Source: Prunella strophiata
Lineage: Eukaryota; Chordata; Aves; Passeriformes; Prunellidae
DNA: 64,000 nt
Assembly: GCA_036583965.1 (NCBI GenBank)
Contig: JAZBQD010000013.1
Coordinates: forward strand, 11,431,848-11,495,847
Reading direction: 5' to 3'
Part shown: in pieces, positions 27,755-41,800 of the stretch
Position numbering within the stretch: the stretch's first letter is position 1
Layout: each line of letters starts with the position of its first letter
Position numbers and translations under genes: made by a program
Notes under the pieces: generated by a model
Database searches by the model: none
The model's input: the letters and a program-made list of their open reading frames with translations, nothing else
What the model was told of the DNA's origin: nothing

Positions 27755-28657
27755 GGGCAGGCACCAGCCAGCCCAGGAGCCCGTCCTGCTGCCCCTGCCA
27801 GCCCAGGGGGAGCCTCTGCCTCTGGACCACACAGACAGCACCGAGTCAAGATGTTCCCCAGGGGCCCTTTCCAGCTGCTCTGTAAGTTACTGACCGGGAG
27901 GAGAGCGACTTTAGTGGTTCATCTCCCAGTAAACAGCTTCTCCCCTCCCTGCCCCAGCTCAGGCCAGTGTGGCTGTGATGTACCTGAGCCATTTGCCCTG
28001 ATGCTTCTCTGGATGCTGGAGGAGCTCAGCAGCACCCAGGGGACAGACTCAAGGGTGTTGAGCACCTCAGGGTGCTCTGGGCTTTGGGGGGCAGGAGCCA
28101 ATGCTGTGGCCAGGACAGGCTGTGTACCAGGGCCACAAAATACACAGCTGGCTACCACTTCTTCCCCTCAGGGGCTGCCCATGGCCCTTTCCCTGCTGGA
28201 TCTGGCCCACAGGCCCTTTGCACTCACTGACCCTGCTCAGAGAGGAGTGGCTGTGGGCTCTGCTCAGGCTGCAGCTCCTCTGCACCCCTGAGTGCCACCC
28301 TCCATTGTGCCCCAGGGCTTCTCCCAGCCTTCCTGCAGCTTCACCTACTTGGGTAGGGGAGCACTGACCTGGCACACTGCAGTGGCATCTGTGCAGGTGT
28401 GCTTTGTGGAGGGGTGGCTTTGCCTTGCTCTCTGCTCCTGCATGCAACTCGTGTCCCTTCCCCACAGCACAGGCCCTGGGCAGCGCTGGGGCTCTGGGCT
28501 CCTCAGGACCCAGGGCTGCTCTGAAGCAAACACAGCAGCCTTTTCCCTTGCTGGAAAGTCCATAAATCTGCAAACTGTAAAAAAGAAAAGGACAAATGGG
28601 TCCTGCAGGACTGATCTCCACAGAGGGTTTCCACGTTCTGTTCATGGCTGTAACCCC

Positions 28658-28674
28658 ATTAAACTGGCATTAAA
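28658..28674 (+). terminator. ARL6IP4 poly(A) signals (ATTAAA twice)
   Basis: Two plus-strand ATTAAA hexamers at 28658-28663 and 28669-28674 lie about 0.9 kb after the ARL6IP4 stop codon. They are followed by a T/GT-rich element (TTGATGACTTGTCTGTTT). They probably end the ARL6IP4 3' UTR (27755 to about 28695). Confidence 0.6.
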
Positions 28675-28758
28675 CCCTGCTTACATTTGATGACTTGTCT
28701 GTTTCTAGAGTATTCCCCCACCCTAAAAAAAGCAGACAGAGAAGAGCCTTCCCATTTC

Positions 28759-28764
28759 TTTAAT
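28759..28764 (-). terminator. PITPNM2 poly(A) signal (ATTAAA, minus strand)
   Basis: The forward-strand TTTAAT at this place reads ATTAAA on the minus strand. It is the last such hexamer before the convergent ARL6IP4 3' end, about 100 bases away, so the two transcripts meet almost end to end. Confidence 0.55.
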
Positions 28765-31407
28765 CTTTGTAACTCACAATGGTACTGTACACAAAGCACA
28801 CCAGGCATTGGAACGATGCACTAACAGCAAGGAGGAGAAGGAAGTTGTACAGAAGGTTTGCCACACACACGCGAGTCATCGGCACGGCATCCCCCCGCTG
28901 CTTCCCCACGCACAGCTGGTACCCCTAGAGCAATTTTTTATAAATAAAATATAACTAACATTGTTGGAATATAAAATTGACAGTCGAGGGTATCAACAGG
29001 CAGAGGGAGGGGACCGTAAGGCTTCTAGAACTAATAGGAAATGCAGCAAACAGTGGCGATACCTGAAGAAGGGGCTGCTACAGCAAGCACGGCGGCTGCT
29101 GGGAGGGTGGTGGTGACCCTTTGGCTGATTTCTGCTCTGGGCTCGTGCCCCCGACACTGTAAACGGTTTTTGGTATTAGGATTTCACCTCATCTGACTGA
29201 GTGATCTGAGCAAACCCAGGAAAACAACTCGGAGGGAATGCATGGGCTCCTCTCACTGGTTTTTTAAGAGACTTTAAAGGGACAGCGTCAGGTAGAAAGT
29301 CCTGCCTAAGGGTGTAGTAATATAAAAAGCTGCTTTTCATAAAAAATCTGAGCTCTGCAGCAGAGTTTGATTCCCATGGAAACGGAAAAGCAACCCCAAA
29401 GCCCGAGGCTGTGTTGTGCTGATGTGCAGAACAGGACGTGGGCTGTCACCGAGGGCTGCCCAGACAACGGCCGAGGGAGGAGGACAAGAAACTTCCCATT
29501 CTCTCCTTTCAAAGCAAACAAGTTACTCGTAACAAGGATAAATTAGGTCTTTACCCTGGCAGTGCCCCTTTAGTGAGGATGGAATATACATTCATCTTTC
29601 CCTCACCACCTCCAAAGGGATCCTCTTCCATACACGTGGAAAGGCGTCGGGTCACATGCATTGCTCTCCAAAACAGCTCGGGACAAACAGGTTATAAACA
29701 CAGAGTTAAACTATTGCTATTGTTCTGTGAGTGCTGATCTCTGCTTCAGAGGGATGAGTGCCAGATGGGGGCGGCTGAGGACTGAGCGATGGAGACAGGG
29801 ATGGACTGAGTTGGTGAAGAAAAACTTACTGGCATTATTTCCTGGTAACTACACCCACCTCCCAGGGTATTATTGCAGCAATAAAGGTCCTGCTCTACAA
29901 TTGCTTCTCCGTGTTGGATCCGTGCAATGGCCACGGATGGGGGGCCAGGGGAAGGACCTGGGCAAGGTTCAAGAAGCTCAACAAAGGATGAGGACGGAGG
30001 TGCTGTGATTGTCAGGCTAACTGGTCAGGAGCTGTTTAAAACATGAAGTGATGGAGAGGGTGAGTATCATATTGCACTTCTGCATTCATTGACAGTTACA
30101 TTAAACTTGGTCCATAAAGTAATTGCTTTGTACATAATGCCTGAAACAAAAAGCTACATTTTTTAAATATTAATAAACCCTGAAGGTTCCAGTCCCTCCA
30201 GACATTTTTTTTCCTCTACATAAATAAATAACTTTCAATTTTATATATCCACTTTTTATGTTGAACATTTACATTCGCCTCTGTTTTACATTATCTACAC
30301 ATAAGAAAATGTGAACATCTCATCAACTGGAAAATGTACAGGTCATGCCTCGGTTCTGGACTTGGAGGAAAGGTGAATTTTACAAAGGCCATATCCAAAT
30401 TTGCAGAAATTATTTAGTGATGTGGTTTGGTGACTTCACAGGATGGATTGTGGCTTAGCTTCCTACTCAGATGGCATCTGTTTGATAGAACATTCGGCTA
30501 GCAAAAAGCTGGGACAAATTCCCATTGCTTTCAAACCCAGTAAAAGCTCTGGATGTACATTCAGAGAGAGCCAAGCTGAGTCAGCAGAAAGGGAAGTCAG
30601 TTTCTGGTAACAAAAAGTCATCAGGTACATTCTGTACTTGGATAATTACCAAAGAGAAGTGGTTAAAGGTTTTGCAGTCGGGTCTGAGCGCTCCAGGGGC
30701 TCGGATGCCGGCGGCAGCTCCGCACTGTCCCTGCTCTGCCTCGGCCTGGACCCTCCACACCAGGAACACATGAGTTGGATGAGTTGGATTTGTCTACCGT
30801 GGCCCAGAGGCAGTGAGCAGAGTTCACAGTGCTGTGTATCTCAGTGCGGCCGTCCTGCACCGTTCTTATTGAAACTGGTAAGAAAACGAAGCAGCCAGTC
30901 TAAAAAATTCTCTGTTATAAATAAGATCCTCGTAAGTAGAAAGTGATATAAAGACAGGAGAGTGTGGTGGGGAAAGCGGGGTTACACACACTCAGGGAGC
31001 TCGGTAGGACTAGAAAATCTCCACGTGAAGAGGCCAACTGGAGTCTGTGAATGGGCACCGTGGAACCCCCTGTGTGGATGCCCCTCTGCCCCAGGAGGTG
31101 TGTGCAAGGAGGGAACCTTTGCTGGCCCCGGGAAGGACAGGACTGAGGGGCTTTCTGGCAAGCCCTGGCTCCAGGCACTGTTCTCTGTCCCTGTCTGGGT
31201 GTCACCGGGGTGCCAGCCCTCTGCCACGCGCCCGCCGGCTCGCTCCAGCAGCACAAACCCAGTGCCTCAGGCACATCCACTGAGAAACACACCAGAGAAA
31301 ATTAAGATATGGCCTTTTCTTAAGGTTGCCTGACATTGTTGGCACACTTCCTTACAGTCTCCTTACTGCTGGAAAAACTTCTGCACAGATTGTTTGTACT
31401 TTTTTTA

Positions 31408-31450
31408 AATATATACATATATATATGTGTGTGTGTATATGTGTATAGAT
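31408..31450. repeat. (TA)n/(TG)n microsatellite in PITPNM2 3' UTR
   Basis: An alternating purine-pyrimidine tract made of ATAT and GTGT runs, of a type that can take up Z-DNA or cruciform structure. It lies inside the presumed PITPNM2 3' UTR. Confidence 0.85.
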
Positions 31451-32545
31451 ATCCACACACACCCTGGCTTAGCAATATTTCATTGTCATGCACTACAAAC
31501 ACTGGTGTAGCTACATGAGATGGTAACAGGTTTCCATTCTAAAAATCATCAGTGCAAAAAACAATGAGGTTTTACAGTTCAGTAACTATAGGTAAAAGAA
31601 GCGAGTCTAGTTCCCATGAAAGCTGCTACTGAACTTGGAGAGAACCTGGGAAGAAAAAAGGTCTCAGAGGTGGATGTTGAGAGAGTCAGACCCTGCATTT
31701 GGATGAGAAGAACTGCAATGCAATCCAGCTGCTGAGTGCCTTCAGCTGCTTCCAAATATATGGTGGTTACTTGTTGGAAATAATACATAGCGAGACTATT
31801 TGGAGACTTTAACAGCAATTAAGTGTCTGAGGTTTGTAACAGCTCAAACAAAATAGCTTGTATTCCTCTTTTAATAGGCCAACACATTAAATTCCATCAG
31901 CTTCTAAAAGATCTGTTTAAAAAATAACAGTAATAACAATAATGACCCCGCTGTCTTGGGCACGAATCTGCCGACATTCTGCCTCTGCCAACGGCCTCGA
32001 TGCAGCTTCAGCTTTGCACTGCACCAGCTCCTCGGGAAAGTGGCTGCACGTGGAGCTCTCTGTCCAGGAAAAGCTCTCGGTCGCTCTGCCTGGCACAGCC
32101 CACGACAAATCCCTCGCTGGGGCCGGGGGAGCGGCGTTACCCAACCCCAGAGCCCCCATCTGACTCCCGGGACAGCCCGGAACAAGCTCCCCCAGCCTCG
32201 TGCCCTGTTCCTGTGGCTCTGAGGACAGCACTCGTGTCGATGGCTAACAAGGCGAGGAGGCACCTATTTACAGTCACTGACCCTGGATGAGAGAAGGAGG
32301 CAGGAGAGAGCGCCGTCCTGATCTGGAGACCTCCCCCCGATTTCCAGCTGTTCCTCGGGCTCGCGCTGCACAAACCCGACGCTCCCGCTGCAAGGCCCGC
32401 ACGTTCTGTGTGGGAAACACCCCGTCTCTTCCCAGAACACCGTGTTATTAGAGTAGCACCATATTTACCCTTCCAGCCCGAAACACTGGCCTCGTCCCTC
32501 TTTCCTTTTATTTTCTCCTCCGGTGGCTGCAGCTGACAATCCTGG

Positions 32546-32878
32546 CTACTTCTGCCCCAAGAGGCCAGACTCCAGCCGGGACGCGGCGCTCCGGCCCCAG
32601 CAGCCCGTGGCGATGCTCATGCTCCTCTGGCTGCGCTCCCTGTCCCTGTCCTTGTCGCTGTCCGACTGGCTCTGGGTGCGCTCGGGCCGGGGGCCGGCGG
32701 CCGCGGGCTGGGAGGAGATGGTGCGCAGCAGGTGGTTCCTCTTGCGCAGGAACTCGGCCTGGCTGGGCAGCCCGAAGCTGCCCTTGCGCAGCGCCATGCG
32801 CGTGGTGTTCTTGGCGGGGCGCGCGCGGTGGTTGTACTCCAGCTGCGCCAGGTGGGCTGCGTAGCCCTCCGTGATGAA
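32546..32878 (-). CDS. PITPNM2: PITPNM2 last coding exon (C-terminal tail)
   Basis: The last exon encodes [20 protein letters not shown], then a basic and Ser/Gln-rich tail ([31 protein letters not shown]), and stops at 32546-32548. The acceptor CACCCCGCAG is at 32881-32879. An Arg/Asp/Ser-repeat segment ([12 protein letters not shown]) lies in the tail. Confidence 0.93.
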   Translation of the reverse strand, partial: FITEGYAAHLAQLEYNHRARPAKNTTRMALRKGSFGLPSQAEFLRKRNHLLRTISSQPAAAGPRPERTQSQSDSDKDRDRERSQRSMSIATGCWGRSAASRLESGLLGQK

Positions 32879-35800
32879 CTGCGGGGTGAGGGCAGGCGTT
32901 AGAGGGGTGGGACGCGTTTCCCTGAGAGCCACTGGCAGCCAGGGATGTTCACGCTGCCAGGTGCTCTGGGGTGACCAGCACGGACCATTATGTGACCCTG
33001 CTACCTGGGACAGTTCCCTGTTGGCCAGCACTAGCTCAGTCACCAGACTTGTGATGACCAAATTCCCGCCTCCCTCCCATGGCAGCAGCTCCAGGGCTCA
33101 GCCAAGTTGGCTCCTACCTGACACTGGCTCTGCAGCTTCTTGGTGGGTCGGCCAACGATGTAGATGTGCGTGGGCGGGAGGCTGATGGAGCTGTACACGG
33201 AGATGTCCTTGGTGGATCCGTACGCGGCGTGGATCCTCATGTGCAGCTGGGGGGACAGAAAGCAGCACAGGGTCACAACACACAGGCACCCCACGCTGCT
33301 CAGCAGGCTGGGCTTTGGGCTTTCCAACAGCATGTGTGGGAATCTCAGGTCACTGGAACTAATGCAAGTTCCCAGCTGGATAATGAAGCACCCAGGGAAG
33401 TGCTAATTAACAGAGCTGGGGATGTTTACAGGCCGTGACAAGAGGAGTGACAGAAATACAAGAGCAGATCTCCACTTGCTGATCCCCTGGCCTTCCCTTG
33501 AGGTCTGCAGGGGGCAAGGATGCTGCACACTTCCCTGCTGTCACTGGGGGAGAGGAGCTGCAAACCTGTGCAGGAATCATTAGCCAGGAATGTTCCTCTC
33601 CACAGCCAAGCTGCTGTTACCTGCTGGGGAGGGGAGAAGGGACAGGCAACAAAACCTGGTGCTTTTCAGAGATACCTCTGCCTCTGCTCCAAGCAGAGAG
33701 CAGCTCCTGGACAGCCCCTCCTGTAGTGGGCTGGAGCAGGGGCTGGCAGGGGCAGTGTGGACATTGGTGCCAACACACACTGGCCAGCTTTGAGCCCAGG
33801 ACCACAGGTCAGGGAGATGGAAAGAGAATTTCTGACCCTGGTCCCAAACTTGTGGAGGACAAGAGAGCAACTGAGGGAAAACTGCTCCCTCCACTGACAC
33901 TCAGGTCAAAAAGGGAGCCTAAGAAAGTTAAGGACAGGCTTTTCCTGCTAATCAAGGCAGGGCAAGTGCTTGGGACACTGGCAGCTCCTTCACCTGCCAG
34001 GCACAAAGAACTTTCTTCTATCTGAAGCTTCCCTGAGGCTCTGGGCTGAGCAACATCAGGACCTCCCAAGGGTCAAATGCCTGGAAGATCTCTGTGGAGT
34101 CTTCCCAGCAAAGCCATTTCTGCAGCAGCTCCATCCCCTCTCAGTCCTGCTGTCTCCACCACAGGCAGCCAAAAAGCCACCAAGCAAGTGAAAAAAGTGC
34201 ATGTGTGGGGGAAGGGAGGCTCTCCTGCCTCAGTTCCATTAGGGGTTTGAGGAGCAGTGATGAAATGGAGCAGTGCAGAGCAGAGGCAACACAATTTAAC
34301 AGCATAGACACTTTTGTAGAGCAATAAAGGAATGAAAATAAAATGAACAGATTAATCTTCCACTGCAGGTCACATTGCTGCCAAGAGAGTGGTGCTGACA
34401 GTGGAGGCTGAAGGAGGAGCAATCTGAACCCGAGCCACGGCAGCAGGGCAGGCTTACGTCGGTGATGAGGGATTTCAGGAAGTTGGCCTTGTGCCGCAGC
34501 GGGTCGTGCACGAGCCCGTCGCAGAAGGACACGATCCCGTGGGGGAAGTTGTGCTGTGCCAGCCACGCCACCACCCGCTGCTTCTGCATGTCAGGGCGGC
34601 CCGTGACATAGATAATGAGGTAGCCCAGGTCTTGCCAGTGCCTGGAAGGAAAGCCACGGGTCAATGGATGGCAGAGCAAGGCCGGTGTCAGTCACTGCCC
34701 CAGGCCCTGCCCTGACCTTACAACGTCCACGGCCCCGGCGCGGACTTTGGGGTCGCTGCCCATGATGGAGACGCTGGCTGCGAAGGAGCCGTCGATGCTG
34801 AACACCACAAACTCTGTCCCCTTGGGCAGCACCGTGATGTAGCTGTCAGCAAACGTGTGGTCACCCCTGAGGGAAGGGAAGCAGGTGTTTAGAGGCATCA
34901 AAATATCCAGAAGGCATCACCAAGACCTGTGGAGCACCACGAGCCCAAAGCAGCTCCCATATCTGACCCAAAGGCTCCAACAGTGATGCCACCCTCAGTT
35001 AGAGCAGGAACAGGCACTGTGTGAGGGTCTCTGTGCTCAAGTGGGGGTGGATTAGCACTCCTTGGCAGCAGAGACTCAAAAGTTACCCCCACAAAAACAT
35101 TGCTGGGTTCACCACCAAGAAGCTGCTCCCCTCCTTCCCCTCCCAGAGCCCAACACCAGCAAGTGGAGCTGAGCTGGAGCCCCTGGGCTGTGAATCATCA
35201 TGAGTATAAAGTCCTGTCCCTCAAGGACAAGTTTATGGTCTTTAAAATATGCTCAGTCGTGCAGTTTTGCAGATGGCCATGAGGTCCTGTGGTGCAGAAG
35301 ACCTGCTCCTGCAGCAGGAGCTCAATTCCCATGCTGGTGGTGAGGCAGGAGCCACCATAAAATGTGGATTTTCCCCTTCCAGCTGCAGAGTACAAATGGC
35401 TTTGCCTCTGCTGCTGGCAAACCAGGCTCTGAACCCACCCAGCAACAGGAGGAACCATCCAATTCCTCTTTGCTCCTCCTGCAAACCCCAGGCCCCTCAC
35501 CTGACCACCATCTTGACGGGGTAGACGCCGATGCCCAGGCGCCGCTCCTCGGGGATCACGTAGGAAATCCTGCCACTGCTGTTGCTGATCTCCGTGTCAA
35601 AGTACACCCACTCCCCCGAGGGTGGCTGGGTCATGATGTGGATGTCCACCTGGGGACAGCGAGGCTGTGTCACCCCAGCAGGACAGGCTGGGCACAGGGA
35701 CATCCCACCTGAGCCCCTCTGGGTGGCAGCAGGGCTGGTCCTGCTCCTGCCCTCTGCACTCCATGGATCTGAGCTGGCCAGCACCCAAACATCAGAGATG

Positions 35801-38800
35801 ACAAATGCTGCTCCTGGTGGGAGGCACCCACAAGCCTGAGCAGGAGAATCTGACCAGGACACAAGGGCAGCAAACCCCAGCAGGGACCAAGGGAGCACTG
35901 ACCAGCACTACCTCTGTCCCACAGCTGTCACCACATGGGGACAACCCCCAGCACACACGGTACCTTCTCTCCTGTGAGGGTGACCATGTCTAATGGACCA
36001 TACATGAACCTCCCAGTTAAGGTCTGGGGCCCATCCTCGTTAGCAATGGTGTCGTTGATCCTGTGGTTGGCTGTGACGTTCTGCACGAGGCAAGAGGGGA
36101 GGAGAAAAAAAAATAAAAATAAACAGTTTGCAGCAATGGATAACCTCAAAGGGAAAAGCCAAATATAACTGGACAAACTGGAGCATGGGTTTCTCTGTGC
36201 CATTGCCCCCCTCCACTCCACCCTCAGCTCTGGGAAAGAATTTGACCTGTGGCAGAGGTGAGGCTCTGTACCCTGAACTGATGGGTGGGTTGGAGTGCTG
36301 AAGAGCCAATTTCCATGGCAGGTTGTACGTGCAATTCTGATACTCTCTATTAACTCTCACACTTTGGAATTAAGAAGAAATACACAGCTTCCAGCGAAAT
36401 CTGCTGATATTGTTTCAGTTCTAGCACAGAATTGCCCTCTCAGAAACTGGAGACTTTACTGGGAGCAAAGGGCATTTACTGAGCTGAGAACTAGTATTAT
36501 TGGACTTTGAAAGATGTTCCATTCTGACTCGTTCCCTGACCCACAGCCAGTGCTTCCTGTGTTTAACAGACTCAAGGCTAAGAGGAGACCTTGCTGACAC
36601 ACATCTTTAGGGCTGCTCTTTTACAGGCACCCAGGTAGGATATAACCATTAAAACAGCCCAGCAATGCAACACAACCCTCTGTCTGTGCCACGCCCTCAG
36701 AACAGTTTGTGCAGCCCAAATCAGAGCAGCTCATGCAGCCCCAAAATCCCCCTCACCCGGAGCTTGACGTTCGTCCTCTTGCGGAGCCACTTCTCCCGGG
36801 GCTTGGAGGGGGTGAACACAGACACCTCCTTCCCATCCAGCTCCAGAACACTCGAGTTCTCGTGTCTCATCACCTGCAGGAGGACAGATCCCACCAAGGC
36901 ATCAGCCCTCTCCTCCTGCCTGGCTGTTCTGCATCTCCTGAGCCTGCAGTGAGGAAGGGCAGTGCCTGGGGAGAGGCCCCTGGGTTTGCTGCTGGGTGTT
37001 TGGCTTGGCAGCTCGCAGGTTTGACAGGACAAGTGGCCTCTTCTGCACTGGCAAAGCCTGTGGCCAGCAATGACTTAATCCTGGCTGGGATGCAGGTTTT
37101 TTGGATTGCCAGGAGGTACAAAACTGACTCAAACACAGCAGGATGAGCTTTGCACTGATACCTGCCCTTCCTCCAGGGATTCATCAGTCCCTTCCCACGG
37201 TCTGCAAGGGAACAAGAGCCTTCCCCATTCCACAGCAGATCCAGCACCAGCTGCTCTGACTGGCTGCCTGCCCACAGATGCCGTTCCTTCAGCTCATTTC
37301 TGATTCCTACTGAAATTCCCAACTCCTGTCCCATGGCTTTTGCTCCTCTCACTGATCTGACCCCTGTGGAGGCACACAAGGGCCTGGCTTGGCTGCATGT
37401 GAGGCAGAGCCCAGGCTGTCTGTCCATCCTGGCTGACAGAACTCCAGGACTTGGTGCTGGTGGGACATCACTGCCAACCAGCCAGTTCTGTGGGGCAGTT
37501 CCTGCCTGACACCAGGACATGGACAGGATGGGAGGCAGGAACATGGAGAGGGGAGGGTTAACTCCTACCTAGGTTGCTCTTAACCTCTAGAATGGAAAAG
37601 GAAGAATAACACCCAAAGGCTGGGGGACACCTCCAAGACTTAAAGCACTACAGAACTGGGAGGTGACCCTGCACACAGAACTCCAAAACTGTCAGTAGTC
37701 CTTAGTGACCACAAAAATTAAGAAGCCTCCTAAATGTGGGCTGTTTTACAAGGTCCTGAACATGTTGCATGAGGTCAGCAGCTCTCCAGCTGAGCTTGGC
37801 TGACATGGGCCAGCTCTCTCTGCAGAGCTGAAGCTGGTTTTCATCCAGGGAAATGGAAAAAGGACCCCAGGGAGGATGAGCTTGCTGGGGCAGGGAGCTC
37901 ATGGAAATCCAATGTAAACAAAATAACAAATTTTACAGAAAATTATTTAAATCAGGAATGTATTTTGAATCCTATCTGGGCTTGTTTTAACAAGATTTAA
38001 TCTTTGGAGGCTAAAACTATTCAACAGCTTCTTTTTACATTTTGTCCAGAGATGACTTTCAAAGGCCATTAGAAACAAGTCCTTATTAGGGGAAGCAGTT
38101 GTGTGGTGCTGGTGAAGGACAGCAAGAAGACAAAAGATGAGAAAACTCCTGATCTCAAGGCAAAGAGGAGTGAACAGAGACAGGCACTGGGCAAGGGGGT
38201 GCCAGACTCCCCAAGCTTAGAATGGATGGAGAGAAGACTCCAGACACTCCACACAGTGCTACAGACCCAGGTTTGGGCTGAAACCTGAATAATTGGCTAC
38301 TTCCCAAGTGGAACATTTTGTGTATGAGACTGTCATGACTGTTCCCCCTCGTGCACAATGAGAGTTCTCTGTTCTTTCCAGCCCTGTTAGGTTGGGTTTG
38401 ATGTGGGAACCATCCAGCCAGGAGTGTGCAGGCAGAGCCTGGACACTCCTGGGAAGAGAAGGGTCTCACTGGATTATCAGCACTGCTCAGCTGACACCAC
38501 TGCTGTTTATGGTTCTCACACTATTTGGAAGATAACACTGAAAGAAAGTTTGCCAACAGAATCATAAATAACTGAGGGCTGCAGCAGAGGAGGCTGGAGG
38601 AGAACAGGGAGGATTTAACAGCTGAGCTAATGCAAAGCAAACCCGGCGCCGAAGTGGGCAACACAAACCACAGAGTTGCTTTGAGTTTTGTTTTTCCAGC
38701 TCCATGCTCTTAAGTATCATTCCCTGGGGAGTTCATAATTTTTAAGGCAAATAACTCCCCCTCATCCCCAAGGAACTGAAGGGAAAATATTTCTTTTAGG

Positions 38801-41800
38801 GAAAAACATGTTTTAGACAGGAAATTTGAATTTTAGGCCAAATATAGGTTGATAAATTCTGAGGTGTTGGACTCCAGACACCAGCAATCCCCATTCTCCT
38901 GGCCCTAGAACTGCTTTGTGCTGCAGGAATGAAGAATAAACCCCAATGAGTTCCTAGAGGAGACAACAAGAACTTAGAAAGGCAAAATGGAGAACTGCCT
39001 TCTGCCTATCAATTCATGCTGAATTACATATAAAACTTCCCCTTTGGTTTTATTGTATCTGGTGCTGGTTTTATTTATCCTTTGAGAAGTTTCAGTTTCA
39101 GACTTTAGCTATGACCTGGCACACAGAGCACTTCAAGAAACAAGTGCCACTGACCTTTGCCTCTATGGATGTGATAGGAAACTGCCCTGAGCTCTCTCCA
39201 TGGATCCCCAGTGAGCCCATCTAAACCTGCTCTGATGATAAACCCAGCCCCAAACCAAACAGGTGTGACAGCACATCCATGAAGTCTGCATGTGCGCAGC
39301 TCCACCAACACCACAGGTGAGGAAAAAAGAGAAGGGAAGAAAATGGATCTGCAGGGGCAAAGGGTATTTTTCACTTCTATGCACCAACAAGCCTTATGGA
39401 AGGTGCACTGGGAAAACAAAGAGCTCTAAGCATTTTTCAGCCCGAGGGAGATGAGGGAGAGGGGATGAGTGTACCTGTCTGAGCAGGAAGGAGACGACGT
39501 CCGTGGACTCCCAGTAGCTGGCGTGGAAGAGGTGAGGCAGGGCCACCGTCGGGAAAGCCGTCAGCGCGTCGGGGCAGTACAGGGCGTAGTCGATCCGTTT
39601 GGTTCCCCACCACTTGGCAGCAACTACAGAAGCAAAACACTCCTTCAGACCAAGGGGGCTCACAGAAGGGATTTCAGGGCTCCTCGCTCCAGCTGTGCCA
39701 GGAGGCTGCTCCCTGGCTGGTCCTGCTGCTCCGGGGGAACGAGAGACCCAGGGCTCGGTGTTGGCTCACACCAAGGGAGGAGCACACAGCCAGCAGCACT
39801 GAGCTCTCCCTTGTTTAAGCAAGGAGGAAGGCACTGGAGGGTCCAGGTTAACTGGCTGTTAGTCCAGACCCCAGGGAAGGGGCTCAAGGCTCCTGTGCAA
39901 CGAGCCAAAACATAAAGCCAGCAACGCCTCTCCCTGGAGCTGTGGGAGGAAGGATGGCTGGGTGTGCTCTGCCCGTCTCCGGCCCTGCTTCCACCTCCTT
40001 TAGCTCTCACCAGGGAACTGCATCCAGGTATTGGCCACACTAAAGAGGACTGAACACTGGGAATCCACAGGATGCTAAAAGGCACCACAAGGCAGGGGAT
40101 ATGGCACATGCTGATGGGACTGGTTTGTCCCCAACAAATCCTTATTGCCCTCCTGGGCAACCGAGATGGGGAGCCCAGCCTTGCCAGGGGCACAGCAAGG
40201 TGGACAACAAGACAAGTACCTGGGAGTACTGGGACTTTGCTGCATGGGGGACTGAAAAATGCACTGGGATTTAGTGGGGGACAGGGATACAAACAAAACA
40301 GACAAGTTTCTCCCTCAGGGAGCCAACAACTCACAGGCAGGTGTCTGACAGCCACCCTTCACCCCAGGACACCCAAAGACCTCGAGTGCCCTGAGCTCTG
40401 CCCATGCACACCAATCCTGCCCCAGTCCCTGGAAATGAGCAGGTCTCAGTCCAGAACCTCAGACCCCAAAGCCATGGGCTGCTTTCCCAGCAGCAAGGAG
40501 TCCTCTATGCCTGTGCACTCCAGCCCAGAAAAGCAGCCAAGGAAAGAAAAGATGGAGATCAAGAGAGCAGCAGAAGAATTTTGTTTGTGTTTGCATGCAA
40601 GATGCAAGCTGGGGCTTTGACAAGGGCTTCCTTCAAGCTTGGTTTGTCTCTGTGACAATGTTCCCTTTTTAAGGACTTCCAGGAAAGCTGCCAGGTTTAA
40701 GGTACAATCCAACACACCTCTGCAAAGGGAAATCTGGCTGGTGATGAGCACAGATGCTGAACTGAAAAGATGGATCCACCAGCTCCTTCCAGAGACCTGC
40801 ACAGAGCTCCCACCACAGCAAATGCAGAGGGATGTGGATTCAGCACATCCCCAGAGCCCAGCCCTGGCTGTGCCAGGTGCCAGGCCACCCTCACCCTGAT
40901 AGCCCCTGCTTTTCTGAAGAGCCATGGGAAGGAGGAGCAAGGTTTGACAGATCAGTGTGGCTTTTCCAGAGCTCACAGGCACCTCCTCGCAGCCACTTCT
41001 GATTTCCCTGCCTTCCAAACTGACAGCTCCTGGTCATGTCCCAACTTTCATTTCTCATGCAAGTCCCCAGCTTGGGTAATTTCAGATTCTTTACAGGAAG
41101 CAGACAGGGCTGACTCTTCCATGCTCAAAAGACAGCGGTGGAGGCAGAAGCATTGTCCCCTCAGCTCTGCCCAGAAGAATTCCTGCTCCTGCCAAGTTGT
41201 TAGCTGTGTTATGATGGATCTCCAGGGCAAAGTGACAGAAATGCTTGTTAAGATGCAATCAGAAACTGCAAGTGCCTCAGTGAAGCGCAGAGATTTGTGG
41301 TGAAGTTCTGTGACTACCAAATGAGAGAGGAGGCCAGCAGGAGTGGATCTCTCCAGAATACCTGTCTTGATGTCCAGCTCTGGTATCCGAAGAGCACAGC
41401 CTGCAGCCCGGCTCCGTGGCCCTTGGAGCTTCCTTCCCTTGGCAGGGATTTCATGTTTGTGCTGCCTACGCCTCCTGAACGAGGTTTGGGTAGGGGATTT
41501 GTGAGGGAGGGCAAGTTGGGACAGAAGGCTAAACCCCCTACAATGATTAAGGTGGTGTTTGGTTTCTAAAAGGAAAAATAAAATATAAAACAAAAAGCAG
41601 AAATCACTCATTATTATGGCACACACTGATTTCATCCTCCACAAACTCACGGTACCAGGGGAGCTGCCCCCCTAGGGAGGCTCCTGGGAGGGAGCTGTGG
41701 TTTTGCAGTGCCCCTCCAACCTTCCTCCAGCTCTCCCTGGGGATAAACACAGATCACATCCAGCCCTCAGTGCCAATGGCTCCACGTTACCAGCACACCA

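Larger units (their letters stand above)
28740..32545 (-). other. PITPNM2: PITPNM2 3' UTR, about 3.8 kb
   Basis: This sequence follows the PITPNM2 stop codon (32546-32548) on the minus strand and has no coding exon. The best poly(A) signal is minus-strand ATTAAA at 28759-28764. Sequence-level candidates for regulation include an AU-rich nonamer UUAUUUAUU at 30223-30231 and a Pumilio-type UGUAAAUA at 32265-32272. A TA/TG microsatellite lies at 31408-31450. UTR extent is inferred from the signal position and the lack of other genes. Confidence 0.65.
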
